64,000 nt of DNA from Zea mays (GCF_902167145.1 NC_050097.1:114547982-114611981), one strand, 5' to 3'. Numbered from the stretch's first letter, positions 9,200 to 20,112 are shown. A program made the numbers and translations. The notes: generated by a model from the sequence alone, not told the origin.

Positions 9200-11468
9200 T
9201 CCAGATCCTGTTCCCGGGCAAAGGGAACTTTCACTATGTACTCACCAAGGCACCCATTACGAGGCGTGGAACATCGTCGTGCTTGTTCCGGTGACGTTGT
9301 CCTGCCTCTATGAGAGGAAGAGGGAACTCAACAACCAAAAATGGACCTACCAGGTTGGTACCTCACGTACTCATATCATCTAATGTCAAACTGCTACTCT
9401 CCCCAGCCCCTCTCTGTTACTTCGAACCTATACACAAATAATGATTGTGAGACTTCGCGCATGAAGATCAGCCTGCACCGTGAGGTGCTAGGCGTGCGTT
9501 CCATCGTCAGGAGCTCCTCCGTCGAGTGGGGTTCTGTGGCCAAAAAGCAGCCCATGACATGGCACAAGGACACAAGGTCAGTGGTGTACTAATACTACAG
9601 GGTATGTCCCACCTTGTCGTTGGTTGTGTCTCTATGTCACACCCTGTCGCTGGTTGTGGCTCTAAAATGTGGATAGTTAGTACAAGTGGATGTTTTGCTG
9701 AAAATGTAGAATGGACTGATTGAAAGATGTGGTTTTCAAGTTGTCACTTGTCTGCTTAGAATAAAAGTTTGGGCAGTTTCAAGGTGGTACACAGCATATT
9801 ATGATACAACTATAGTTGCCTCGCTCGCTTTTGATGTGGCTTTCATCATTGAATAAGGACCTGCTTGTTTACTCTCTAGATTATGGAATCCAACTTAAAT
9901 AAGTTAAGTGACAAACAAACAACATATATTATCAACTGGATTATATAATCTAAAGTTCACGCAATAATAGCAAAATTTTAGATGCTACTATACATGGTTT
10001 TTTATCACATTAGAAGATCAAACATGCCTCCACCAGAAATAAAGGACTTTGAAGGCAAATTCTCGTTAGTCCCTCAAAGTCGGGTGTTGAAAACTCATGC
10101 ATGAAAATTGACCTAGACTACTGTGAATAATATATGTAAATTATTTTATCATGAAATAGATAAGGAAGCGCAGAACTTAAAAGCATGTAGTTCCGTTCTC
10201 AGTAGTGTGTTGTAGCAGGCTGTGTGCAGCCATCAGAATCCAATTGTCTAATGAGTGATGTCGTCATGCTCTGTCAGGTTGATTTGTTATTTATATGTTG
10301 ATTGCTCCTGCAAATCAGTGGTGGATTTACTGCAGCGTGCATAATCTGGAGTCTTTCTTTTACACTGCTTCGATGAAATCTGATGTATTCACTACATGCA
10401 ATTTCTGATTATTATTCATATTTCATAAGGTATGCCATCCGAAAGAGGCTCTTTGTCGGGTTTCACTCTACATACATTCAACTGTTAAACTATAGATAAA
10501 ATGAATTTTCAAAACGTCACTTGTTTGACATATTCAGGATCATTTTGTCATTTGCTTTATTGGTTTATTTGAATGTATGTAGTATTATATTGCAGCATTA
10601 CATAACTAGGCACATGACAAAATTCTGCTTATGAAATAGTTGGTACAGTAGTGTGCTTAACGATCTCAACTATCAAATTTCTATCGTGATGCATTTGGAT
10701 TTTCCATGTCTATATCACCCTTGTATATCCTTCCTGCATTACTAATGTCATGAATTGGGGCGCTCTATGAAGTAGTAGGTGCTGATGTAGGTTTCCTCTG
10801 GGGAATGCTTTTTAATGATTTGTGCAGTTCATGCTACAATACTTAACAGAAACATTGGAATAGTCTTTTAGATGCATTGAATCCCAAATTTGTAGCTGAA
10901 TTCGAATTTCATATCTATTGTTCTGTAATTTAAAAGCTTCAAATACTCTATAAACAACTTTGTGCTTCAAATGTGCAGAGACTCCATGTGGAGCTCCACA
11001 TTGAACATCACAATGCATCAAGATGATTGGGTCCCTGCATTTGAACGGGGGATGGGTCCTTGAGACCCCTGTGTATCAAAGCACGTGGCATGCTGAATTA
11101 TTTTCTCGGCTATAATGACATCATATATTGGCTAAAATGGACAATAAATTTAAGTGTTTTACAAGGGAAAAAGATTTTGTTGTATCTCATATTGAAATCT
11201 AACATGCACCTCTTGTAGAATTGATTATGGATACCCTAGATCTAACTTGCACCTCTCGTAATATATAGAAACCGTAGCAACACACAGACATTATACTATC
11301 ATATATAGAAGTTTGCATGGTACTGATGGTTGCAACGCAGTGGTGAATTAGCTAGATTAAAATAAAAAAAAATTAGGTATGGCTAGAATCATAAATCGAT
11401 TATGAAATATTTTCTCATAAGAGTATAATACACATCTGTACATAAGTTATTGTGATATTATATGTTTT
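9200..11468. other. Helitron 3' part, no recognised gene
   Basis: Between the LTR and the Helitron terminus I see two short GC-richer stretches (9238-9390 and 9440-9580) that look exon-like; the second is open for KISLHREVLGVRSIVRSSS and is followed by CACAAG|GTCAGT, a good donor. I cannot name the source gene. 9862-9960 resembles part of the Tourist MITE at 16739. 10000-11400 is AT-rich without coding. Confidence 0.35.
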
Positions 11469-11495
11469 CGTTGCAACGCACGGGCATTCACCTAG
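11469..11495 (+). other. Helitron 3' terminus: palindrome plus CTAG
   Basis: Palindrome CGTTGCAACG (11469-11478), 13 bases, then terminal CTAG (11492-11495), followed by T at 11496. This is the usual termination signal layout of Helitrons. Confidence 0.8.
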
Positions 11496-11660
11496 TAGTG
11501 TATAAAACATCTCACTGCAAGGTCTATACTGGTTATTTTTTTACATTCCACAACACAATATTTATATTTCTAAAAAAACTTTTTACAACAATATACTCAA
11601 TAATTTATCTAATTATATAGCTAACTTTGTACCATAAGTATTAATATTCTGTTATATATA
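11496..11660. repeat. Dispersed repeat, right part of the Helitron host
   Basis: The sequence from TAGTGTATAAAACATCTCAC to AGCTAACTTTG is nearly identical to 61756-61890, where it continues directly from the part seen here at 3602-3676. Confidence 0.8.
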
Positions 11661-11879
11661 TTTTATTAAAACTTAGAATTTTTGAGAGCGAGGATGGTAT
11701 TTTTTTTATAGGACCAAAAATACCTAGCATTTATTATCCCACGCTGATGGATGAAAAAAGCGACGCACACCGGCCAGCGGGCAGCTCTTCCTCTCAGGCC
11801 AAGTCTACTCTCACCTCCCCCGTCTCTCAGATCCACGCTGCCTAGTTGTTCGGACTTCAGACCCCGCCGTGCGCTGCCC

Positions 11880-12263
11880 ATGGCCGCGGGTCGCGGCGAC
11901 GCGGCGAGCATGGTGGCGGTGGGTCTGGTGTGGGGCGCCACCAACGCGCTGATGCGGCGGGGCGCGCTCGTCTGGGACCGCCGCGCCCGTGCCTGCCCCT
12001 CCGGCAACGTCCTCCGGCGGTGGGCGGAGCTGCTCCTGACGTGGCAGTACTCGGCGCCGTTCGCCGCCAACCTGAGCGCGTCCGCGGCCTTCTTCGCGCT
12101 CCTCGGCGGCGCGCCCATCTCCGTGGCCGTCCCCGTCACCAACGCCGTCACTTTCGCCGCCACGGCCGCCGCCGCCGCGGCCCTTGGCGAGCGCGTCCGG
12201 CCAGCGCCCGCGGTCCTTGGTACCACGCTCATCGTCCTCGGCGTCTGGGTCTGCATCTCGTAG
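11880..12263 (+). CDS. TMEM234-like small membrane protein
   Basis: The 127-residue product begins MAAGRGDAASMVAVGLVWGA and ends GTTLIVLGVWVCIS. It matches the TMEM234 family by the N-terminal G-L-V-W-G-A-T-N motif, the central LLTWQYSAPFAANLSASA segment and the APISVAVPVTNAVTF motif. Four hydrophobic segments are visible (about residues 10-28, 50-75, 80-98 and 103-126), as in four-helix transporter-like proteins; the molecular function of the family is not established. I chose the ATG at 11880 because it gives the usual family length and fits the normal N-terminus; an upstream in-frame ATG at 11751 would add 43 residues of Ser/Pro/Leu-rich sequence that looks untranslated. It is a single exon with strong GC codon bias and no disruption. 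It lies only about 380 bases after the Helitron end, so its upstream region may have been altered by that insertion. Confidence 0.8.
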   Translation: MAAGRGDAASMVAVGLVWGATNALMRRGALVWDRRARACPSGNVLRRWAELLLTWQYSAPFAANLSASAAFFALLGGAPISVAVPVTNAVTFAATAAAAAALGERVRPAPAVLGTTLIVLGVWVCIS

Positions 12264-12976
12264 GCTTAGGCTGAAGATCTGCTTGGTTTAGTTCTGGCAT
12301 TACAGTCGTCGCATGGGGGGAAAAAAGGAAGTTTTGAGGGCAATTCTCAGATTCCATTTCACTCCTCTGTGCTGTGTTGCCAATTGCCATATGAGTGAAT
12401 TATTCCCAGTTTGTTGATGGCAGCGGCGTTTCATTAGCTAGATGGTCAGAATATAATGCAGTTTCATTCTGGTAATTTTGGTTACTGAATCCATTTCTGC
12501 TTAGGTGATGAATGAATATAACACTACGGTTCCATTCATTACATCCTGAGGGTTGACATCCCACAGCAGAGCATTCTTCTACCCTTGGAGCTAATTTGAG
12601 AACCTTATTTTATCAATTGATTTCTAAATTCTCCTTGGCATTGAATTGGATCAACAGAGTTGTTTTTCCAAATTCATTTCAAGCTGAAATGGTATTGGGG
12701 CACGTTTCTGTTTCATATGTTTTGATGTTCAATTCCAGCAAATACCAAGCTCCTCGGTTCCGTATTGGGGGTGTGTGGTTTGCTTCTGTACTGATATCAT
12801 GGTGAATTGAGGGTCAAATTCTAAGGCTCAATTCCAAGACATCCAAACACGTGGTGGTATTGGAGATATACAATTCCAATTCTCCAAATCCTAGCTTAAT
12901 GCCAGCATCCAAATGGGGTGTTAGGTTTTTGGGGGGCAATGCATCACCACAAGTTACCTGAATATTCAGAAACATA
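12264..12976. other. Downstream region of the TMEM234-like gene
   Basis: No coding. Contains the presumed 3' untranslated region and an AT-rich stretch at about 12600-12930 with self-similar AATTCCAA/TTGGAATT words and a terminal CAAATGGGGTGTTAGG, suggesting a degraded MITE without clear ends. Confidence 0.35.
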
Positions 12977-13086
12977 GGTGCTGTTTGGTTCGTCCGGTTT
13001 GCTCCAACGCAAGACGATTACGTTACTTTGTGTTTGGTTCTAGCATGCTGAAGATTCCATTCACGTAATCCTAGCCAAACAACACC
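12977..13086. mobile_element. Small Tourist-like MITE, 110 bp
   Basis: Terminal inverted repeats GGTGCTGTTTGGTT and, inverted, GGTGTTGTTTGGCT, with ATA on both sides (12974-12976, 13087-13089). Confidence 0.6.
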
Positions 13087-13446
13087 ATAATACTTGTAAC
13101 AATTGACATTACAATGACTTGTTGGTATGGCTAAAAATCAGAACCAGTTCCTGGTTGTTTTGTCTTTAGATCATATACGGTTTGGTATTCAGATCAACCT
13201 TATCCAGTTTGTTCATTGGCGCCACGCCATTTACACTAAAAGGAAAGTAAATGCTATTCATCCATACAGAGTTACAGACTACCTTGAAAAGGAGGGTTAT
13301 TTTTCATATACAAACTTGAACTTTATTTTTTTTATTTCTTTGAGAACACAACTACATACGTACAAACAGACTTGCCCATGCATACACTATGCGCAATGCC
13401 ATACCATACGACACGTAGACAGATGTAGGATTTGTCTTTGTGGGTC

Positions 13447-14523
13447 TTAATGGTGAGTTGAGAGCGAGGGCGCCACGCTAGGCAACGGCGAAGAGATGGC
13501 TGGCTTAGGTAGGACGGGAGCCAGAGGGGAGGACGAATAAGGCGACACGGAGGTGGAGCGGCGGAAGGTGGCAACCTCTGCGTCGTCACTGACGGCCGGT
13601 GGGCGAGGGGAAGTGGTGGTGGAAGGGCGAGGCGATAATGGTGACGACGAAAAGGAGGAGCTGCGGGAGGAGAACGGGGAAGAAGATTCTGTGTCGTGAT
13701 GTGACTGTGAGAGCACACTGGGCCTCCAACGATCTTCCTTTCTGCTTCTTGGGCTGACGATGGATCGAGCGGGAGACGTCGCCGTCGAGGTGGGGGCACC
13801 GCCAAATATGATCTGCGTTTGGGGGCCCATATAGACATGAGTAGGGCCCGGCTGGCCAAGCCCGTTCATCGGCGGCGGAGCCGGAGCAGAAGAAGCCTCG
13901 TGGACGGTCGCAGTACGTGGACGCGGCGGCGTCGGCGTCCGGTATGGATCCGGTTTCGCCGGAGGATGCGACGCCTGCTGCGGCACGCCTACCGGGTAGG
14001 CCATGACGGGTGACTTATTCTGAGCCGCCTCGTCGTGCTGCGGCACGCCCACCGGTGCATAGGCGCTGAAGTTGGCCGCCTTGTCCGGGACCCGCTTTAC
14101 CACCGGCGCGACGACGGGGCCCAGGCGGTAGGACACGTTCAGCACGCCGCGCGGTTCCCACCGGTGCACCTTCCGGACCTGGTACGACGCCACCTGCGGC
14201 GGCTGGGGCCCGGCGCCGGTCGCGCCGGCGAGGATGTCGGCGAGCGGGACGACGACCTCGCCCACGTCGCGGTCACCCAGGAGCCGCTCGGCCCGGAGCA
14301 GCACGTGGAGGGACGCGCCGGACGCCGTCGGAGGGACGGCGAACCGGAACGTCGCGTTCCAGCACGGGTTCCGCCCGCCGTATGGGTCCGGCTCCGTGCA
14401 CTGCCGCGTCAGCGGGTCGCCGGAGATGCTCACCACGGCGTACACGTGCATGCGCGTCATCAGGTTCACGCTCTTCAGCTCCTGCGCTGACAGGAGGCTC
14501 AGCTCCAACTCCCGGTATGCCAT
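13447..14523 (-). CDS. SRC2-like C2-domain protein
   Basis: The 358-residue product begins MAYRELELSLLSAQELKSVN, the typical start of the plant SRC2 group (soybean gene regulated by cold 2). Residues about 1-135 form one C2 domain: MHVYAVVSISG, the GGRNPCWNATFRFAVP strand, LHVLLRAER, DRDVGEVVVPLADI, and closing VLNVSYRLG. C2 domains bind membranes, often with calcium; SRC2 proteins are membrane-associated and stress-linked in known cases. The remaining 220 residues are a low-complexity Pro/Ser/Thr-rich tail with two similar copies of YPVGVPQ/YAPVGVPQ, likely disordered. The gene is one exon, very GC-rich, and undisturbed. The start is supported by the canonical N-terminus and a TATA box 44-53 bases upstream. 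The C-terminal tail beyond about residue 200 is poorly conserved in this group, so its exact end is supported only by the open frame. Confidence 0.85.
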   Translation of the reverse strand: MAYRELELSLLSAQELKSVNLMTRMHVYAVVSISGDPLTRQCTEPDPYGGRNPCWNATFRFAVPPTASGASLHVLLRAERLLGDRDVGEVVVPLADILAGATGAGPQPPQVASYQVRKVHRWEPRGVLNVSYRLGPVVAPVVKRVPDKAANFSAYAPVGVPQHDEAAQNKSPVMAYPVGVPQQASHPPAKPDPYRTPTPPRPRTATVHEASSAPAPPPMNGLGQPGPTHVYMGPQTQIIFGGAPTSTATSPARSIVSPRSRKEDRWRPSVLSQSHHDTESSSPFSSRSSSFSSSPLSPRPSTTTSPRPPAVSDDAEVATFRRSTSVSPYSSSPLAPVLPKPAISSPLPSVAPSLSTHH

Positions 14524-14566
14524 GCTACGACTGATCGATCTCTGTCAGGATTTAATTTTGGCTCCC

Positions 14567-14576
14567 TATATATATA
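14567..14576 (-). promoter_or_regulatory. TATA box of the SRC2-like gene
   Basis: The minus strand reads CCTATATATATAGGG with the TATATATATA core here, about 44 bases before the ATG at 14523. The short spacing implies a very short leader. Confidence 0.55.
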
Positions 14577-14629
14577 GGTGATCAGGTGGTGGCTTCAACT
14601 TGAAGCATAAGCAGGTCCCGATGTGCTTA

Positions 14630-14816
14630 CAGGGGGAGAGGGTTTGATCAACTAGAGCTAACAGTTAATTGGCTAAAATTTGTCAGTGGAATTAGCTAGC
14701 TAACTATTAACTAATTTACTAAAAATAGCTAATAGTTGAACTATTAGCTAGAGTGTTTGGATTTCTCCAGCTAATTTTAGGCATTAACTATTAACTTTAG
14801 CGCCTTCAAACACCCC
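14630..14816. mobile_element. Tourist-like MITE, relative of the one at 2423
   Basis: Flanked by TTA (14627-14629, 14817-14819), right end CAAACACCCC. It shares TAGAGCTAACAGTTAATTGG, TTAGCTAGCTAACTATTAAC and GAACTATTAGC with the element at 2423-3258 and lacks its insertions. The left terminus is slightly altered by extra G/A bases. Confidence 0.65.
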
Positions 14817-14819
14817 TTA

Positions 14820-16475
14820 AATATGCTTAAAGGCTGGTTTGCAGTTTTTTGCTGATGGAATCTGATTAGTTTTATGATGAAAATAAATATACTTGCTACC
14901 CCTTTGGTAATCAGGAGGTCACATTATTTTGAGTAGTGTGCAGCCAGAATGTTTGAGCTTCGAGCATCGATTCCTCTTTGAATTTTGAGATATATGGATC
15001 CTTTGGTATGGTATATGGCCATATTTGCATTAGGGAAGCAGTTCCAGAACAATATTCAGTTGCTACTTTTTATAGTTATGTTATGAACTAGAAAGATTTC
15101 AGAGACCATGTAGATATCCGAAATGGATCTTTTTTGTTGCAACTGAAGGGAGTAACTTTTAAGGTTTTAGTTACTTTCTCAAAAAAATTAAGACTCACTC
15201 TTCTGTTCATGTTCACTGCAACTACAAATTAGTAATCTGGGGTGTATTGCAAGAACAATGTCCTTCTCGAATACTCAAGAACAATGTCCATCATGGAATT
15301 TGCTACGTGACGATGTGGTCCAGCTTGTTTGGTACACGATCGAGGCCATATCTTTGTGTTCGCTTTATGTATATGTTCCCTTTTATTCCTCGGATTATTC
15401 ACTTCTATCTTGTTGTTGCAGGGTTCTGAGTCCTGGATAAGTACCATTTGTTTTAAACAGCTTTAGACCATCACCTTTTGATGTCTCCTTTTGTCTGTTA
15501 TTATTTTCCTATGAATATTTTTTTTGGGGGGGAATACTATTAAGTTTCCCACTAATCTTTGATATCCTCTAAACCAAACGATTTGTGACAGATGTTTCTT
15601 GAGGTTATTGAATGAATTGGTCTTGCACGGACAAGCAGCCCTGAAGCTCACCAGGAAGCGACATTATTTTGAGCTTCCAGCATTGATTTCTCTTTGAATT
15701 TCGTGATTCATTGATCCTTTCTATTAGAAGAACAGTTTCGGAACAGTATTCAGTCACTACTTTTTTACAATTATGTTATGTACTAGAAAGGTTTCGGAGA
15801 CCATGAAGATGTCCAAAAATGGATCTTTTTTTTTTGACGACTGAAGGAAGTATCTTTTAAGGTTTTGTTGTTACTTTTTCAAAAATTAAGATTCACTCTT
15901 TTGTTTACTGAAACTACAAAATAGTGATAAATAAGAGCTGTCACAATAGCTTACAAAGCACAAGAAGCAAAACTCTCTGGCATGTTTGGAAGAGGGTAGT
16001 TGCTCCAAAAAAAATTTAAGAACTTTGAGGGGACAGGGGGCTACAATGGACAGTAGACAGCCTTAGTGTCATATCTCCAACAGATTGTGGATGCGGAAAA
16101 TGTGCTTTAATATGCTTAAGGACTGGTTTGCAGTTTTTGCTGGTGGAATCTGATTAGTTTTATGATGAAAATAAATATACTACTCCCTTTGGTCACCAGG
16201 AAAATAAATATTCAGTTGCTACTCTTTATTCCTCGGTTTATTCGCGCGCTTCTCTCTTGTTGCTGCAGGGAACAGCTTTAGAGCCTCACCTATTGATATA
16301 TCCTTTTGATTGCGATCATTTTCCTAGGAATTGTTTTTCCTGGAATATTATTAAGATTCCCACTAATCTTTGATATCCTCGAAACCAAACGTGTTGTGAC
16401 AGGTGTTTCTCGATGTTATTGAATGAATTGATCTTGCATGGACAAGCAGTCCTGAAGCTCAATGCTTGATGGATC
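14820..16475. repeat. Degenerate tandem segmental duplication, three partial copies
   Basis: The phrase GGTTTGCAGTTTTT..GGAATCTGATTAGTTTTATG occurs at about 14835 and 16127; the block from TTGAGCTTC..CATTGATTCC to GATCTTTTTTG..AAGGTTTT at 14955-15200 recurs at 15670-15905; and the block ATTCCTCGG..TTGTTG.TGCAGG ... TTTGATATCCTC.AAACCAAACG ... GACAAGCAG.CCTGAAGCTCA at 15385-15645 recurs at 16226-16460. Copies differ by many point changes and internal deletions. No coding is recognised in any copy. Confidence 0.7.
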
Positions 16476-16738
16476 AGATCGCTTATGGAATCTTGCTTGC
16501 TTGATCGATCACAAGGTAACTTATGGAATCGATTCTTCTAATATTTACACTTGATTAATTTTTTGGATGGATCCTTATCCAACTACACTTAGGCGCTTAT
16601 TGACATCCTGCCATGTCCTGGTCCTACATGTTGAAGTTACTTCATGATCATTCTGGTTCCTGGAAAATTATGCTCAAGGCAATGGATACTCATCATAGTA
16701 CATAGCAAGGGCACCTTGCAGCTGATCTACATTATTTA

Positions 16739-17171
16739 GGCCCTGTTTGTTTGGGATTATAATCTAGGTAGATTATATAATCCAATGTAAATAAGCTAGT
16801 GAGGAAACAAACAAGCAACTTATCTGATAAGATTATATAATCTAGCAATTGAGATTATGATAATCTATAAACTCATCAAAAGGTGCTTATTTCAGTTTAT
16901 TTTTTATGAAAGACCCACTACACATGGCAAGTTGATTAAAATTACTTCCAATTGCCATCCACCTGTCTATAGACGTTCTCACCCACCAGACAAATAAAAC
17001 AGCCGAGGGTATTGTTGTATTTGTATGCATATGAATAATAAGCCAAGTCCAAATAATCTGAGCTAACAAACAGCAGCACCTAGCTTATTTAATCTAGAGC
17101 AAATAATCCAGATTATACAATCTAGAGTATAATTTAGATTATATAATCTATAAGTGAAAACGAACAGGGCC
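16739..17171. mobile_element. Tourist MITE, 433 bp
   Basis: Ends GGCCCTGTTTGTTTGGGATT and ..AAAACGAACAGGGCC, flanked by TTA (16736-16738, 17172-17174). Interior rich in AGATTATATAATCT palindromes. Confidence 0.85.
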
Positions 17172-17282
17172 TTAGTCATCTTTCATTCTTTGTAGGTTAC
17201 ATACAATCTAACTACTCATTGTTGAAAGGTGATCTTTACATCGATAGCTAGCTATGAATGGTATAAGACAATGAACTACTTA

Positions 17283-17461
17283 GGGGTTGTTTAGTTTCTA
17301 GGGACTAATTTTTAGTCCCTCTATTTTATTTCATTTTAATCTCTAAATTATCAAATATAGAAACTAAAATAGAGTTTTAGTTTCTGTATTTAGTAATTTA
17401 GTAACTAAAATGAAATGAAATGGTGGGACTACAAATTAGTCCCTATAAACTAAACACCTCC
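17283..17461. mobile_element. Tourist-like MITE, 179 bp
   Basis: Ends GGGGTTGTTTAGTTTCTAGG and its inverse ..TATAAACTAAACACCTCC, flanked by TTA (17280-17282, 17462-17464). The arms containing GGGACTAATTTTTAGTCCC pair over most of the length. Confidence 0.85.
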
Positions 17462-17674
17462 TTAGTTTTTTGTGCCAGAAGGCAATGATAGGCCTTTTCC
17501 AAACAAGAACCATGCGCTTTCCCCCTAACTAAAATATAAAATGTGCAATCATGGCTGTGGATCTGCGAACAGAAACGAACCATAAGAAATGCAGCCAAGG
17601 CATGTTTGCGAATTTTTTTTGGGCCAATGAACTTTTTTTTCTATTTGCCTAATCACCAGAAAAACCTGGCATCT

Positions 17675-17972
17675 TTTTTTTTCTTGAATATGTATGAGAG
17701 CTGCATATCATTACGTTAAGGTAGAAGAGAAAAAGAGGGTTCTTACAAAAGAAAAGACTACACCCTACTCCAAACCAAGAATGAGGGGTTGAACCGAAAC
17801 AAACTAAAGAAAGACCTGGACGAAGGAAGGAGAAACACTTGACCACCACACACACCACACACTAGAGTCCTAAGGAACTCCAACCTCTGGACCTAACTCC
17901 TGCCAAACACCAAAGGTGGCGCTCCTCCAGGCTCCAATTAGGCATGCACAACAGCTTGTACCCGTGGTTAAT
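17675..17972 (-). mobile_element. 5'-truncated LINE, 298 bp
   Basis: A T-run at 17674-17682 (poly-A tail on the minus strand) begins a segment whose minus-strand 3' end reads TAATGATATGCAGCTCTCAT then ACATATTCAAG and the A-run, the common 3' end of grass L1-type LINEs. It is flanked by a perfect 9-bp repeat CTGGCATCT (17666-17674 and 17973-17981). The open frame on the minus strand across it is not a recognisable reverse transcriptase; only the 3' tail was copied. Confidence 0.75.
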
Positions 17973-17981
17973 CTGGCATCT

Positions 17982-18857
17982 CATTCTGCTCAAACATATA
18001 AAGCTCAGCTTTTTACCTTCCCTTTGCTGGGATCCATCACACTATAAAATTCTCTTTGCCAAGTTCTAGAGGTTACTGGTGTCGATCTGGGCACCCTCCT
18101 GTTTCTTGATTCTTGGTGTTGTACAGCGATTGATAGGAATAACAAAAAAAAAAACTTCAGATTACAGAGAAACACGCTTCACTCGCTCAACAATAGACTC
18201 GTGTAGTCTGTGCATCGATTTACAGCTGTCTGATTAGCTTTTTCGTAAGATGATGTGTAGTAGCTGTCGATCAATACATGCCAAGATCAGGACCCATCAT
18301 GGAGGTGCTCAGAAAAATTAGCAGGACAATGCTTATTTTCTTATCAGTGTGGCTTGTGAGCTCCCAAGAGGCTAAATTTTACCAGTTAGCAACTTACATA
18401 AGTGAAGAAAATGGTCAGCTACAACTATATATGTGCTGGTACTATTTTTTATGTCGCTCCTCTTATGTAAGTAATTGGTATTGTTAGATTAAGAGAGTGT
18501 TCGTAGATCGAACTCTACTTCAATAATTACGTTCCATTTGGGACTGTTTCATATTGTACCTGCTGTGATATTCTTTTATTTGTACCATCATTTGCTGGTG
18601 CGTGTTCTTCGGCACGTACGTCATCATTTCATGGTCTTTGTTGTTTTAGAGATTCATAGGTTTTACTACATTAATTAGACATAGTATATATTTGGATAAA
18701 ACGAGTTGTGATTTAGAATGGATAGAATCGAGAGAGTAAAGTCTCAAATCCTTTTCTTTGATTTTCCTCCGAAGGTGTCTTCGTCCTTGGTGTCACTTTG
18801 CTCGTGGATCAGAGGTGTCGCTTCGGGGTGCACCAAACGGCTGGGACCATTCACGGC
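17982..18857. other. Intergenic region before the Copia element
   Basis: No gene recognised. A short frame at 18278-18487 has a hydrophobic start but no family likeness. The stretch at 18765-18857 is GC-richer and joins 23758 across the Copia insertion; I could not assign this host sequence. Confidence 0.3.
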
Positions 18858-18862
18858 ACGGA

Positions 18863-19083
18863 TGTTATAGTAAGCCCAGGATTAGTGTTTCTTTCTTAGC
18901 AAGTAGATTAGCACACAATCACCTTCCAGGTATTGTGATTTACTTACCATATACAACTGCGTGTAATTTCTTTATATAGAGATAGAGAACAAACAGAAAA
19001 CGTTGTCTCATTAACAGCACCAAACCCATCGTGTCCTCTGTGTTTATTTCACGTGTGTCATCCTCCTCGCCGGAGTTCTAACA
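18863..19083 (+). repeat. Copia 5' LTR
   Basis: Begins TGTTATAGTAAGCC and ends GGAGTTCTAACA. A TATA-like TTTATATAG lies at 18971-18979. 221 bp, equal to the right LTR. Confidence 0.92.
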
Positions 19084-19115
19084 TTTGGTACCGGAGCCAG
19101 TTCTCTGCCATCGCC

Positions 19116-20112
19116 ATGTCACACAAGTCGCCATCCATGAAGAGGCCGACGGACGATAGCGACGGTGAGAACAAGGTCAGGCCCTCGCGATCGCCGCCAC
19201 GACGCCGCGGCCGCTCTTACAGCCGCCGCCGCTCCGGCTCGCGCATCGTCGAGTGCGTCATCGAGTGCCCGTCCGCGAACGTTGCATGGCCAATGCTCAC
19301 GCGGACGAACTACTCCGAGTGGGCGCTCGTGATGCAGGTTAATTTCCAGACCGTTCGTGTCTGGGACACCGTCGAGATTGGGATCGACAAAGACGCTGAC
19401 GAAAACGAGTATCAACAGGACCGCCAAGCCATGGCAGGTCTCCTGCGCTCGGTTCCCTCCGAGATGTGGGCGACGCTCGGACGTAAGCAGACCGTCAAGG
19501 AGGCATGGGACGCCGTCAAGGTGCTCCGGATTGGTGACGACAGTGCACGCGACGCCAGCGCGCAGCACCTATGCCGCGAGTTCGGCGAAATCGTCTTCAA
19601 GGAAGGCGAGACCGTCTCCGAGTTCGGCATCCGCATCTCGACGCTCACCACCAACCTCCGCGTCCTCGGCGACGACATCGATGACGCAGAGGTGGTGAAG
19701 AAGCTTCTGCAGGTTGTGCCAGAACGCCTGTCGCAAGCGGCCGTCTCTCTCGAGATGTTCTTGGATCTGAACAAAGTCTCGATCGAAGAGGTCATCGGGC
19801 GGCTGCGCGTCTTCGAAGAACGCGGCAGGCCCAAGGAGATCACCGACTCCATGGGGCGCCTCATGCTCTATGAAGAGGATTGGGAGGCGCGCCGCAAAGC
19901 CCGCCGGGAGCAGGATCGTCTTCAGGCAGCCACGGAAAGGGCAGGGGACGCCGTCGCGGTCGCGGCGGTGATGGATCCACACCGCGGGATGGCCACTTCG
20001 GTCAGATCTTGGGCCATGGCGGTGGCAGGCCACCGCGCGACACCCGCTGCGACAGCTGCGGCAAGGTGGGCCATTGGGCCAAGGACTGCCGTGGCAAGAA
20101 GAAGGCCATAGC
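19116..20112 (+). pseudogene. Copia gag, frameshifted before the zinc knuckle
   Basis: From ATG 19116 (MSHKSPSMKRPTDDSD) the frame encodes a basic Arg/Ser-rich start, the gag N-terminal segment (AWPMLTRTNYSEWALVMQVN) and the UBN2-type body (LRVLGDDIDDAEVVKKLLQV). The next part of gag, with the nucleic-acid-binding zinc knuckle CDSCGKVGHWAKDC (20048-20089, C-x2-C-x4-H-x4-C), is in a different frame that is open from 19880. A one- or two-base indel at about 19910-19940 therefore separates capsid and nucleocapsid parts. Protein forms the particle core of the element. Confidence 0.85.

Larger units (their letters stand above)
3677..11495 (+). mobile_element. Helitron, 7,819 bp, with captured gene fragments
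   Basis: The 5' end is TCTCTACTATACTTAAAGCA and the 3' end is GCACGGGCATTCACCTAG, both of the common grass Helitron type. The element sits between A (3676) and T (11496) without target duplication, as Helitrons do. A palindrome CGTTGCAACG (11469-11478) lies 13 bases before the terminal CTAG, at the place of the usual 3' hairpin. The paralogous site at 61,745-61,760 lacks the insertion. No Rep/helicase coding was seen, so it is non-autonomous. It carries exon pieces of CTP synthase at 5098-5840, an unrecognised GC-rich exon near its 5' end, and a later LTR insertion at about 7342-9199. Confidence 0.85.

Noticed and set aside
11666..12256. Minus-strand frame of 196 codons opposite the TMEM234-like gene
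   Set aside because: Shadow of the GC-rich coding strand; low-complexity Ala/Arg-rich translation.
13332..13859. Alternative minus-strand frame of 175 codons overlapping the C2 gene
   Set aside because: Out of frame with the recognised C2 protein and Pro/Arg-rich without a family.
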